Virus record (IMG/VR): IMGVR_UViG_3300021425_000194
Span: 1 to 23,751 of that record
DNA from: a virus
Strand: one strand, 5' to 3'
DNA length: 23,751 bases
Positions 1-6,527 of the stretch are shown piece after piece; the stretch's first letter is position 1, and every line of letters begins with the position of its first letter. The notes beneath the pieces are model-generated. The model saw only the letters and a list, made by a program, of their open reading frames with translations. It searched no databases and was not told the origin of the DNA. Made by a program: the position numbers and the translations under genes.

Positions 1-180
1 GCAGCAGCAGGTAGATTCATTGTAGCATGAAACAACGCTTCATGTGCTTCTGCTACGTTTTCTGGCGTTGTTTTCACGTATTCTTCGGTAGTGTTTTTCA
101 GGTTCTTTTTCAAGGCGTTCTAACATCTCCTCCATGTAAATGAATTTAGGTTCTTTCTCAATGAATTTGAGCAGTGTCAT
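1..180 (-). CDS. 62: gp62-like clamp loader small subunit, N-terminal part, apparently frameshifted
   Basis: The gene starts at an ATG (180-178) that overlaps the gp44 stop as ATGA, the place expected for gp62, the small subunit of the T4-type clamp loader. Frame 1 reads MTLLKFIEKEPKFIYMEEML and onward but degenerates after about residue 25 and stops at 40-42 (46 residues). A second frame, opened by a one-base shift at either of two A5 runs (minus strand; plus positions 106-110 and 94-98), stays open to the window edge and reads sensibly, with segments such as NTTEEYVKTTPENVAEAHEA. Removing one A joins both parts into one continuous protein. A sequencing or assembly error, a real mutation or programmed frameshifting could each explain this. 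The gp62 name rests mainly on position after gp44; T4 gp62 is longer and the rest lies outside the window. Confidence 0.6.
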
Positions 181-1121
181 TTAAATTCACAACTCATCAT
201 GATCTCTGTCAGGCAAGCAAGTAGATTGACTTCCTGATCTGGGACAACAGTAATGTCCTTCATATACTTGGCAATGATAAGCACTGCCTCAGGAATAGAA
301 GCAGGTTTCAGAACCTCATACAAACTATCATAGATTTTACGCATCACCATGCTGGGATCATTATCTAGATGCTGAACTACCCAGTTCTTGACTGTAGTGA
401 ATTCTTTTTTCTTTAGCGATGCCAAGAGTGCATCCAAATTAACATCAGCAACATCCACAAGGATAGCAGACGAAATACTACCAGTAGCGGCATACCGTTG
501 GCACTCGTTAATAAGGCGACGCCAATCAGGGTAATAACGCTTAGTAAGCTTAGCAAGAACTTTATCTTCATACTTGATCTGCTCATGATTCAGAATGGTT
601 TTCAGGCGAGTAAAGAACTCACCCTGAAGACCAGTTGCCTGTTCAGGTTTGATTCTGAAATCAACAACGGTGCAACGTGAATGCAACGGTTCAATAATCT
701 TGTTAATGAAGTTGCAAGTGAAGATGAAACGACAGTTACCGTGGAACTCCTCCACAGCGGTTCTAAGGGACAGTTGCACGTCGTTAGTGGTGTTGTCTGC
801 CTCATCGATAATAACGACCTTGTGGGACGCCCCAGAGGTCAGAGAGATGGTTGTGGCAAACTGCCTCACACGGTTCCTCACGGTGTCTAGGAAGCGTCCT
901 TCGTCCGATCCGTTGATGACGATGTAAGAGGCACCAATCTCCTCACACAGCGCCTTAGCGATGGTAGTCTTGCCGACTCCAGCAGTGCCACTCAGCAGCA
1001 GGTTAGGGAGTTCTCCTTGATTGACAAATCCCTGAAAGACATTTTTGATGCTATCAGGGAGAATGCAGTCTTCGACAATATTGGGTCGATACTTTTCAAC
1101 CCACAGAAATTCTTTACTCAT
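177..1121 (-). CDS. 44: gp44 sliding-clamp loader ATPase subunit
   Basis: This 314-residue protein matches the AAA+ clamp loader ATPase of T4-like phages (T4 gp44 is 319 residues). With gp62 it loads the gp45 clamp onto primer-template DNA for the phage polymerase. Visible motifs: the N-terminal VEKYRP segment typical of RFC/gp44 proteins (residues 8-13), Walker A GTAGVGKT at 45-52, Walker B IIDEAD at 104-109, a sensor-1-like FTCN at 134-137 and the SRC motif at 148-150 that carries the arginine finger. The C-terminal region has the helical collar pattern. The start overlaps the upstream stop by one base (TAATG) and the stop overlaps the gp62 start (ATGA), indicating translational coupling within the clamp/clamp-loader operon. 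Confidence 0.96.
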   Translation of the reverse strand: MSKEFLWVEKYRPNIVEDCILPDSIKNVFQGFVNQGELPNLLLSGTAGVGKTTIAKALCEEIGASYIVINGSDEGRFLDTVRNRVRQFATTISLTSGASHKVVIIDEADNTTNDVQLSLRTAVEEFHGNCRFIFTCNFINKIIEPLHSRCTVVDFRIKPEQATGLQGEFFTRLKTILNHEQIKYEDKVLAKLTKRYYPDWRRLINECQRYAATGSISSAILVDVADVNLDALLASLKKKEFTTVKNWVVQHLDNDPSMVMRKIYDSLYEVLKPASIPEAVLIIAKYMKDITVVPDQEVNLLACLTEIMMSCEFK

Positions 1122-1594
1122 TAATTAAAAAGCTCACGGGGTTCATAAATTTGTTCAATAGTTCCTGTCTTCATTGTAGTAGAAGAAACTCGTATAGTGC
1201 CACGATCATATGAGTCACTACCTGATGCAGATTTTATAGTGTAATGTACCTTCTTATTATAGAGAGCACAATAATTTAAGACCCACAGGAAAGCAGAGGC
1301 ATCTACTGGATGATCTGGATCTCCTGTTATAACCATAGTATCCATATTATATGTCATAACAAAATGACATCTATTTGGTTTCAACCAATCTGGAAATCTT
1401 TTGTCTTGAGTCCAAGCACAATAATATCCTTTACAAACATCAGGTCTGCTAGGATCATTAAAGATTCCACAACCATCACAGGTTACATGAGGACAAGGAT
1501 TTTTAGGATAAATCTCATGCTCATTCACCTTTACGGTCAATGTTCCCTGACAACATAAACTACAGTCACCACATTCTCGAAAAGTTTGACTCAT
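1121..1594 (-). CDS. Cysteine-cluster protein resembling YkgJ/UPF0153 family
   Basis: A 157-residue soluble protein whose first 60 residues hold nine cysteines: CGDCSLCC at 8-15, then Cys34, a CDGC at 39-42, and RPDVCKGYYC ending at Cys59. This spacing, with an IF..PSRP segment before the last pair, resembles the YkgJ/UPF0153 'putative zinc- or iron-chelating' cysteine cluster. The remainder (from about residue 65) is a basic and aromatic domain with no motif I recognise. The family's biochemical role is not settled; metal or Fe-S binding is an inference from the cysteines. The gene overlaps speD by ATGA and gp44 by one base, so it is translated with the clamp and clamp-loader genes. No signal peptide or membrane segment is visible. 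Confidence 0.7.
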   Translation of the reverse strand: MSQTFRECGDCSLCCQGTLTVKVNEHEIYPKNPCPHVTCDGCGIFNDPSRPDVCKGYYCAWTQDKRFPDWLKPNRCHFVMTYNMDTMVITGDPDHPVDASAFLWVLNYCALYNKKVHYTIKSASGSDSYDRGTIRVSSTTMKTGTIEQIYEPRELFN

Positions 1595-1926
1595 TGTAAA
1601 GGTCTTACAAAAGATTTACAAATGATGTCTTGAGCATTGAACATTATTTTCATATACTCTACACCCTTCTTAGGTTTTGTATGCTCTCCACAAGTAAAGA
1701 TATCACACACTGCCATTCTCTTTTCTGGCCAAGTATGAATACTAATGTGAGACTCAGCAAGCATGGCGACACAAGTTACACCCTGAGGATCAAACTTATG
1801 TGAGTGCAAAGCAAGCAAAGTTGATTTGCACTTACCTGCTGCTGCATATACAGTATCCCTTACAAAACCTTCATCATCTAAAAGAGATGAGTTGCACTCT
1901 TTAAGAGTGAAGAGAATGTGTTTCAT
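1591..1926 (-). CDS. speD: S-adenosylmethionine decarboxylase proenzyme SpeD
   Basis: This 111-residue protein is a prokaryotic class 1B AdoMet decarboxylase, which makes decarboxylated AdoMet, the aminopropyl donor for spermidine. The signature LAESHISIHTWPE runs from residue 56 and is followed by DIFTCG at 75-80. By analogy with the Thermotoga enzyme, self-cleavage between Glu58 and Ser59 would make the pyruvoyl group, with His64 and Cys79 as catalytic residues; all are present. It is slightly shorter than typical bacterial SpeD (about 120-130 residues), with the deficit at the C terminus. It sits between gp45 (TGATG overlap) and the cysteine-cluster gene (ATGA overlap). No speE-like aminopropyltransferase is in the window, so the product would have to be used by a host enzyme. 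Confidence 0.95.
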   Translation of the reverse strand: MKHILFTLKECNSSLLDDEGFVRDTVYAAAGKCKSTLLALHSHKFDPQGVTCVAMLAESHISIHTWPEKRMAVCDIFTCGEHTKPKKGVEYMKIMFNAQDIICKSFVRPLQ

Positions 1927-2597
1927 CAGGGTTCAAGGGCGATGTAGTAAATCAGATCGAGATTGGTGTTACTCCATTCTGAGATGAGGTGTTTGGATAC
2001 CTTGACAGTATAGTCCCCAGGTAGCAAACGAATGTTCTCAATCTTAACATCAAGAGAATAGGTGCCAGTAGAACAACCTGCAACCGTGAGATCGTAAGTA
2101 TTGCTGGTATCATTTTCCTTGTCACGGAGAATAAGTTTGATAGTATCTAGTCCTTCTTCGGACTGGAATGTAAGGTCGGGGAGACTATAAACAGCAGATG
2201 CTTTCTGCAATTGAATAAGTTCTTCCCCTGTCAAATTAAACTGGAGATCAGCACCAGGAAAATTTACATTCTTTTCTGGAGCACTCTTGAGCGTAATTTC
2301 TGGATCCGAGAAATAATACTTAGCAGACTGACGCCCCCCACGGATAGAAACAAAATCGCTAGAGGTAAATTCGAGCTGAGGATCATTAAAAAGAGAGATC
2401 CCGCTAAGAAACTGACTGAGATCATAAATTGCGAAGTCAGCAGGAAATACTTCCTCGCCAGTGAATTTTGCGAGAATGTTCTCCGCATTGCTAATAGTTC
2501 GTACTGTGCTTCCCTTTCGGAATACGATGGAGGAATTGATTGTCGAGAAGTTCTTGAGGACATCTAGGGTTTTTTTAGAAAGGATAACTTTGCTCAT
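1926..2597 (-). CDS. 45: gp45 DNA polymerase sliding clamp
   Basis: At 223 residues this matches the length (T4, 228) and character of the T4-type processivity clamp, a trimeric ring that tethers the DNA polymerase. In T4 it also acts as the mobile activator of late transcription together with gp55 and gp33. The N terminus (MSKVILSKKTLDVLKNFSTI) and the downstream FRKGSTVRTIS segment are characteristic of gp45. The protein is acidic, with alternating beta and helix patterns as expected of a clamp. The start overlaps the upstream gene stop by four bases (ATGA) and the stop shares a base with the speD start (TGATG). The only sigma70-like promoter I can place for this operon lies upstream of cobS at 4174-4201. 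Confidence 0.92.
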   Translation of the reverse strand: MSKVILSKKTLDVLKNFSTINSSIVFRKGSTVRTISNAENILAKFTGEEVFPADFAIYDLSQFLSGISLFNDPQLEFTSSDFVSIRGGRQSAKYYFSDPEITLKSAPEKNVNFPGADLQFNLTGEELIQLQKASAVYSLPDLTFQSEEGLDTIKLILRDKENDTSNTYDLTVAGCSTGTYSLDVKIENIRLLPGDYTVKVSKHLISEWSNTNLDLIYYIALEP

Positions 2598-2881
2598 TGA
2601 GGATAGGTTTCTTTGATGGAGGACTTGTCGTTGAAGTGGAGAAGAAGCAGAGCGTAGTGAAGGATCTTGATGATATCACGACGGGCAGTTCCCTTCTTAT
2701 CATAGCGGGAAGCATACTTGAGGATGTTGCTTCGGCAAAATGCCTCAGCATCTCCACATGCTTCAATCAAGTCTAACGTTTGAATGCTGTCGTTACCAGC
2801 AGAGTAGTGTTGTCCATAAGTTCCAGAAATGTAATCACGTAGCTCTTGGAGTAGAGCATCTTCATTATATTTGTTTGCCAT
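2594..2881 (-). CDS. DUF3310-like small phage protein
   Basis: This 95-residue protein has the pattern of the phage DUF3310 family: a QHYS-type segment, then LDLIEACGDAEAFCRSNILK, followed by KYASRYDKKG and a helical LHYALLLL segment. The family's usual layout is IDVIE...FC.GN..KY..R...KG...D..K...YL, and most of these positions are present here. DUF3310 proteins are common in phages and sometimes annotated as nucleotide kinase-like, but no P-loop is visible and I would not assign an enzyme activity. The upstream stop and this start are directly adjacent (TGA then ATG) and the stop overlaps gp45 (ATGA), so it is made with the clamp. Confidence 0.75.
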   Translation of the reverse strand: MANKYNEDALLQELRDYISGTYGQHYSAGNDSIQTLDLIEACGDAEAFCRSNILKYASRYDKKGTARRDIIKILHYALLLLHFNDKSSIKETYPQ

Positions 2882-3058
2882 TCACTTGTCCCAGATAAGT
2901 CGAATATTACTATGGTAGCATTCTTGAACGTTGCCGTCAAGATCTTTGACAAACAACTTAAGACCCTCGCCACCTAGGATCTTTACCGTCTTGCCACTGT
3001 CAAGAGTGGCAAGATGATTTACATATCCGTGAAATTTTTCAGAACGGAGCATCGGCAT
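2882..3058 (-). CDS. Small conserved-looking protein of 58 residues, unknown function
   Basis: The open frame extends upstream to 3130, but the best start is the ATG at 3058: an AGGAGG Shine-Dalgarno sits six bases before it, inside the end of cobS. The gene therefore overlaps the cobS 3' end by 20 bases in another frame. The protein (MPMLRSEKFHGYV... ending ...SNIRLIWDK) alternates short hydrophobic and charged strands and looks like a small beta-rich fold. I do not recognise a family. There is no membrane segment or cysteine motif. Its position between cobS and the DUF3310/gp45 genes and its strong ribosome binding site argue that it is expressed. Confidence 0.75.
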   Translation of the reverse strand: MPMLRSEKFHGYVNHLATLDSGKTVKILGGEGLKLFVKDLDGNVQECYHSNIRLIWDK

Positions 3059-4151
3059 TGTCTTCCTCCTGTTGAACGCCAGCATCAATTTTATCATACA
3101 GTTCGATGAAAGATTGCTTAGTCTCATCATCGAAACGATTTACACAAACCTTGATCGCTTTCATACGGTCACCCCAGATAGCAAATGCTCGCATGATATG
3201 AACAAGGCGACGGGTGGAAATCACTTCATCAATACCACCATCCTTAAAGGTCTTACGGATAATGTCTGCCCAGTTAGCAAGGTTCTCACAGAAGTCATGG
3301 TCAGCAACAGCGAGAGAGGCAGCAACCTTCTGCAGAATCTTGCTTTCAATAGCAGGGGTGGGATACTCCTGCTCAAAGGTCAAGGCAAAACGCTCAAGGA
3401 ATGCTTCGTTGAGAACATTAGTGCCGATGAAACGACCATCATCACTGCCCTTACCCTTGGTGTTGGCAGTAGCAATCACATTAAAACCAGCAGCAGGTTG
3501 GATATACTTACCAATCTTCTTCAGGAAGATACCCTTACCCTCAAGAATAGATTGCAGACACAGGATCTTATTGGATGCCAGATCAACTTCGTCTAGAAGC
3601 AGCACAGCTCCGCGTTGAAGAGCCTCCACGACGGGTCCATTGTGCCAGACAGTTTCGCCATTAACAAGACGGAAACCACCAATAAGATCATCCTCGTCAG
3701 TCTCAATGGTAATATTGACACGAATCAACTCTCTATTTAGAGCAGCACATGCTTGCTCAACAGAGAAAGTTTTACCATTACCTGACAAACCAGTAATGAA
3801 AGTCGGGTAGAAGATACCAGATTGAATGATCTTCTTCACATCAGAGAAGTTCCCGAACGGGACATAATTGCCATCTTTGCTAGGAACAAGGTTCTGATCT
3901 TCCTGATCGGTAACACAAATAGCAGGAGCAGCTGCTGGTGCTTGATAGGACTGCTCCAGTTTCTCCTGAACCGTCAGATTCCAAGTGCCACGCTTGACAT
4001 AGAAATCACGCAGACGCTTGACAGCAGTGGCATAGGTCACTCCAAAATTATCAGCAGCAGAACGGACATGATCAGCATTGATGTCGTTACCGTAGGTCTC
4101 GGACAGGTAAGAGGTGAGTTGGGAAGTGGTCAGGTCGGACTTAGCAGGCAT
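3039..4151 (-). CDS. cobS: CobS-like AAA+ chelatase ATPase
   Basis: A 370-residue AAA+ protein of the CobS/MoxR class, widespread in T4-like cyanophages as cobS, named after the small ATPase subunit of aerobic cobaltochelatase. Walker A GLSGNGKT is at 121-128, Walker B LLLDEVD at 184-190, a sensor-1 region VIATANT at 225-231 and NEAFLERF with a likely arginine finger at 248-255. The N-terminal 65 residues form a helical domain and 66-100 an Ala/Pro-rich linker. The start at 4151 is preferred over the longer frame (to 4277) because it follows GAAAG at suitable spacing and lies just behind a sigma70-like promoter. It is encoded near a CobT-like VWA protein, so an ATPase/VWA complex is likely. 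Whether it serves cobalamin or chlorophyll metal insertion, or something else, cannot be told from sequence. Confidence 0.9.
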   Translation of the reverse strand: MPAKSDLTTSQLTSYLSETYGNDINADHVRSAADNFGVTYATAVKRLRDFYVKRGTWNLTVQEKLEQSYQAPAAAPAICVTDQEDQNLVPSKDGNYVPFGNFSDVKKIIQSGIFYPTFITGLSGNGKTFSVEQACAALNRELIRVNITIETDEDDLIGGFRLVNGETVWHNGPVVEALQRGAVLLLDEVDLASNKILCLQSILEGKGIFLKKIGKYIQPAAGFNVIATANTKGKGSDDGRFIGTNVLNEAFLERFALTFEQEYPTPAIESKILQKVAASLAVADHDFCENLANWADIIRKTFKDGGIDEVISTRRLVHIMRAFAIWGDRMKAIKVCVNRFDDETKQSFIELYDKIDAGVQQEEDNADAPF

Positions 4152-4173
4152 GGTGTCTTTCGTTGATGTAGTT

Positions 4174-4201
4174 ATTATAGGGCAAAAGGCGGTGATGTCA
4201 G
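4174..4201 (-). promoter_or_regulatory. Sigma70-like promoter for cobS and the clamp operon
   Basis: On the minus strand a perfect TATAAT (plus 4174-4179) is preceded at 16 bases by CTGACA (plus 4196-4201), one mismatch from TTGACA. Transcription would start about 15 bases before the cobS ATG. The -35 overlaps the stop codon of the 45-residue ORF. It would let cobS, gp45, speD, gp44 and gp62 be transcribed by unmodified host polymerase, independently of cobT. Confidence 0.7.
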
Positions 4202-4335
4202 GGGGTGGATGGACGGTTTGGCAACTGGTCTCCCAAGTAAGAACTCGGGACAATTTCTCGCCACACATCCCCATCAAAAATATATAACTTTTTTGTATTT
4301 TTGTCTAGGAAAATATCTCCAGTAGTGTAAATCAT
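4198..4335 (-). CDS. Unlisted 45-residue ORF between cobT and cobS
   Basis: A short reading frame begins at an ATG (4335-4333) that overlaps the cobT stop as ATGA and ends at TGA (4200-4198). GGAG lies eight bases before the start, inside cobT. The product begins MIYTTGDIFLDKNTKKLYIF, continues with DGDVWREI and ends in a Pro-rich tail NRPSTP. The motif of Gly-Asp, Lys-Leu-Tyr-Ile-Phe-Asp-Gly and a Trp resembles the short beta repeats seen in phage fibre or collar proteins, but the likeness is only by eye. Exact coupling to cobT, a ribosome binding site and a protein-like composition make it a probable gene. Its function is unknown; an accessory to the CobS/CobT pair is speculation. Confidence 0.7.
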   Translation of the reverse strand: MIYTTGDIFLDKNTKKLYIFDGDVWREIVPSSYLGDQLPNRPSTP

Positions 4336-6470
4336 GCGATGTACTCCACAAAAGAGTTAAGGAGTTTTTTGTTGGTGGATTTGGAACCCAGCATTTTCTT
4401 GAATGCTTTAGAGATCTCACCTTTCTTAGCACCAGACTCTACATCAAACTCAGTATCAGCATCAATAGCGTTGTTGCTGATAGCGTAGAGAGCAGTGTAG
4501 CTCTTAGGGAAAGGAATGACAGCAGACTTGTTCTTCTTCCACTGCTTCTGGACTTGATCGTAGTGGGCAAGACTAGCATAGGTGCCGACAAAACTAGACA
4601 GACCGTTACCACCCATGATACGGAAACCAAGAACATTCACACCAGCATTACGATCACGCAGTTGCTGGATAAAAGTGTTAGTCATCTCACCCCAACCATC
4701 ATTCATAGAATATACACGACCTGTGCTGCGATCACGAAGGATAGTGTTGTAATCAAGACGACGGGGACGCACATAATACTCATCAGTGTGATCGTTATAA
4801 TACTTGCGACCATAAGAACTATTACATGCTTCACCATCAGTCAGGATGCAAACATTGACCTTCTGAAGATCATTCTGTTTCTTGAACTGAGGGATGATGT
4901 AGTTGAGCATCACGATACCCTCATTCAAGGGAGTACCAGACAGAGTTACACCAGTGGTGGTGGGATAACAAACATGATAGGAATAAGCATATGCCTCACG
5001 ATACAGGTTCAGGCACTGGCGCTCATAATCTCTAGAGTTAGAACGAGAAGAAACCATGTTCATCAGGTGGAACATATTTTTCTGAAGGAAGATCTTACCC
5101 TCTTCACATCCAGTTTTAGCAAACCATTCCTCGTTAGAGATATATTCGTCCTTGCCTTCTTTGATACGGCGAACAGCATAGAACTCATTGGTGAAAGCAT
5201 ACACCTCAAACGGGATCTGGACTTTCTTACAGAAGGCAGTCAGGTTTAGCAGTTGCTTGACAGTCGCCAGGATCTCACGCTGCATAGAACCAGACCAGTC
5301 AAGCAGGAACAGCAGACCATGGTTCTTGCCGTCAGGAACAACGGTTACTTTCTTAAAGATGTCATCACAATACTTATAAGTATGAAGCTTAGTAGTATCA
5401 AGAACACCAGTCTTAGATTGACCAGCACGAGCGTAAGCGTCAGCAGACTTACGGCACTCAAACTCTTTAACAAGATAGCTTACCTCTTTCTGCGATTGCT
5501 TACGAAACTCCATATAAGATTTATCTACATCATCGTAGCGATCAGAGCGGTCAATCTTATCACCACCAGCAAGGAAGACTTCGCGTTGTTCATCAATCCA
5601 GTCATGAACTTCAGTCCAGTCAGCAATGTAAGTAGGGAGATCAACACTCTCAGGGATCTCAACATACACAGGATTGTTAGCAAAACGATCAGTCAGTTTC
5701 TCAGCAGCACGATCAAAGTTACTCTGAGTTTCAGAACCTTCTTCGCCTGGTTCATCATCAACAATATCTTCCTCTTTCTGTTGCTGCTGTTGCTGCTGAC
5801 CAGAAGGACCAGAAACTTCGCTAGTCTCTTGACTCTGCTGCTCAGATTGTTCGTCATCGATGCTTTCACTTTCACCTTCCTGTTGTTCAGCAACAGGCAT
5901 TTCTTGGGGTGCTTGCTCCTGCTGCTTCTCTTGCTTACTGAAGTTATACACATCAACAGCAATCTCACAGACCTCAGCAAAGGTCTCAGCAACATCAGTG
6001 CGAGCGACGAACACCTGCTCCTCAATAGAGAAAGGGATCATGGCACTAGCACCAATCTTGAAGTGGAGATTGATACGGTCGATCAGACTAAAGGTATTCA
6101 GGTCCTCGCCACCAATACCAAAGAAGTCAGCATCATTCAGTTCTTTATAACCACCAGCAAAAGACTTACGCAGACCAGGATACTTACGCTTCATCAGTTT
6201 CTCAATACGAGCATCTTCAATCACATTGATGAAGTCTTTGGGGCACTTGTGCTCAGCAGTCCAGTCTTCGTTGGGGGTGAAGAGAGCATGACCCACCTCA
6301 TGACCCACCAGCATATCATAGACGACGCCTGAAGCACGATCCCAGTTAGGCAGCGTCAGCACACGACGCTCAACGTCAAAGGACGCTGTAGAGACTTTAC
6401 GGTGCTCTACAATGAGGTTCTCGGTAGCGAGTAGGCGGGCGAGGTTACCCTTGATCTCTTGGGATGACAT
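4332..6470 (-). CDS. cobT: CobT-like VWA protein with N-terminal HExxH motif
   Basis: A 712-residue protein in three parts. Residues 1-180 contain GHEVGHALF with HEVGH at 57-61 and a second acidic helix (NVIEDARIE, 82-90), an arrangement like gluzincin metallopeptidases. Residues 180-250 are a Gln/Glu-rich disordered linker with a seven-Gln run (225-231). Residues 380-640 form a von Willebrand A domain with the MIDAS elements DWSGS (391-395), the SGTP threonine (Thr513) and the Asp of LTDGE (Asp545). The VWA part resembles CobT of cobaltochelatase, and the nearby CobS-like ATPase fits a MoxR/VWA-type complex. No large chelatase subunit is present here. The start follows a terminator by about 30 bases without a strong ribosome binding site. 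CobT-like is secure; peptidase activity is an inference. Confidence 0.82.
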   Translation of the reverse strand: MSSQEIKGNLARLLATENLIVEHRKVSTASFDVERRVLTLPNWDRASGVVYDMLVGHEVGHALFTPNEDWTAEHKCPKDFINVIEDARIEKLMKRKYPGLRKSFAGGYKELNDADFFGIGGEDLNTFSLIDRINLHFKIGASAMIPFSIEEQVFVARTDVAETFAEVCEIAVDVYNFSKQEKQQEQAPQEMPVAEQQEGESESIDDEQSEQQSQETSEVSGPSGQQQQQQQKEEDIVDDEPGEEGSETQSNFDRAAEKLTDRFANNPVYVEIPESVDLPTYIADWTEVHDWIDEQREVFLAGGDKIDRSDRYDDVDKSYMEFRKQSQKEVSYLVKEFECRKSADAYARAGQSKTGVLDTTKLHTYKYCDDIFKKVTVVPDGKNHGLLFLLDWSGSMQREILATVKQLLNLTAFCKKVQIPFEVYAFTNEFYAVRRIKEGKDEYISNEEWFAKTGCEEGKIFLQKNMFHLMNMVSSRSNSRDYERQCLNLYREAYAYSYHVCYPTTTGVTLSGTPLNEGIVMLNYIIPQFKKQNDLQKVNVCILTDGEACNSSYGRKYYNDHTDEYYVRPRRLDYNTILRDRSTGRVYSMNDGWGEMTNTFIQQLRDRNAGVNVLGFRIMGGNGLSSFVGTYASLAHYDQVQKQWKKNKSAVIPFPKSYTALYAISNNAIDADTEFDVESGAKKGEISKAFKKMLGSKSTNKKLLNSFVEYIA

Positions 6471-6502
6471 GCTGGTCTTGCGTTGATGCCATTAGTATAT
6501 AC

Positions 6503-6527
6503 AAAAAAAGAGGACCCGAAGGTCCTC
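6503..6527 (-). terminator. Intrinsic terminator abutting the gp46 stop codon
   Basis: On the minus strand a perfect 7-bp stem (GAGGACC / GGTCCTC) with a TTCG tetraloop is followed by seven T. The stem begins on the base after the gp46 stop codon (6528-6530). It should end the gp55-gp47-gp46 transcript and insulate cobT. Confidence 0.93.

Noticed and set aside
3072-3618. Two overlapping plus-strand ORFs opposite cobS
   Set aside because: Antisense to the conserved AAA+ domain, mutually overlapping in different frames, with no start signals.
4554-5249. Plus-strand ORF of 231 residues opposite cobT
   Set aside because: Same shadow pattern, rich in Ile and Thr, no plausible motif.
5253-6332. 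Long plus-strand ORF of 359 residues opposite cobT
   Set aside because: It is wholly antisense to the CobT homologue, has a Leu/Ser/Thr-rich composition typical of a reverse-strand shadow and no ribosome binding site or coupled neighbour.
6494-6499. TATACT before cobT as a sigma70 -10 box
   Set aside because: No acceptable -35 at 16-18 bases (the region is the gp46 terminator), so a cobT promoter is not supported beyond this hexamer.
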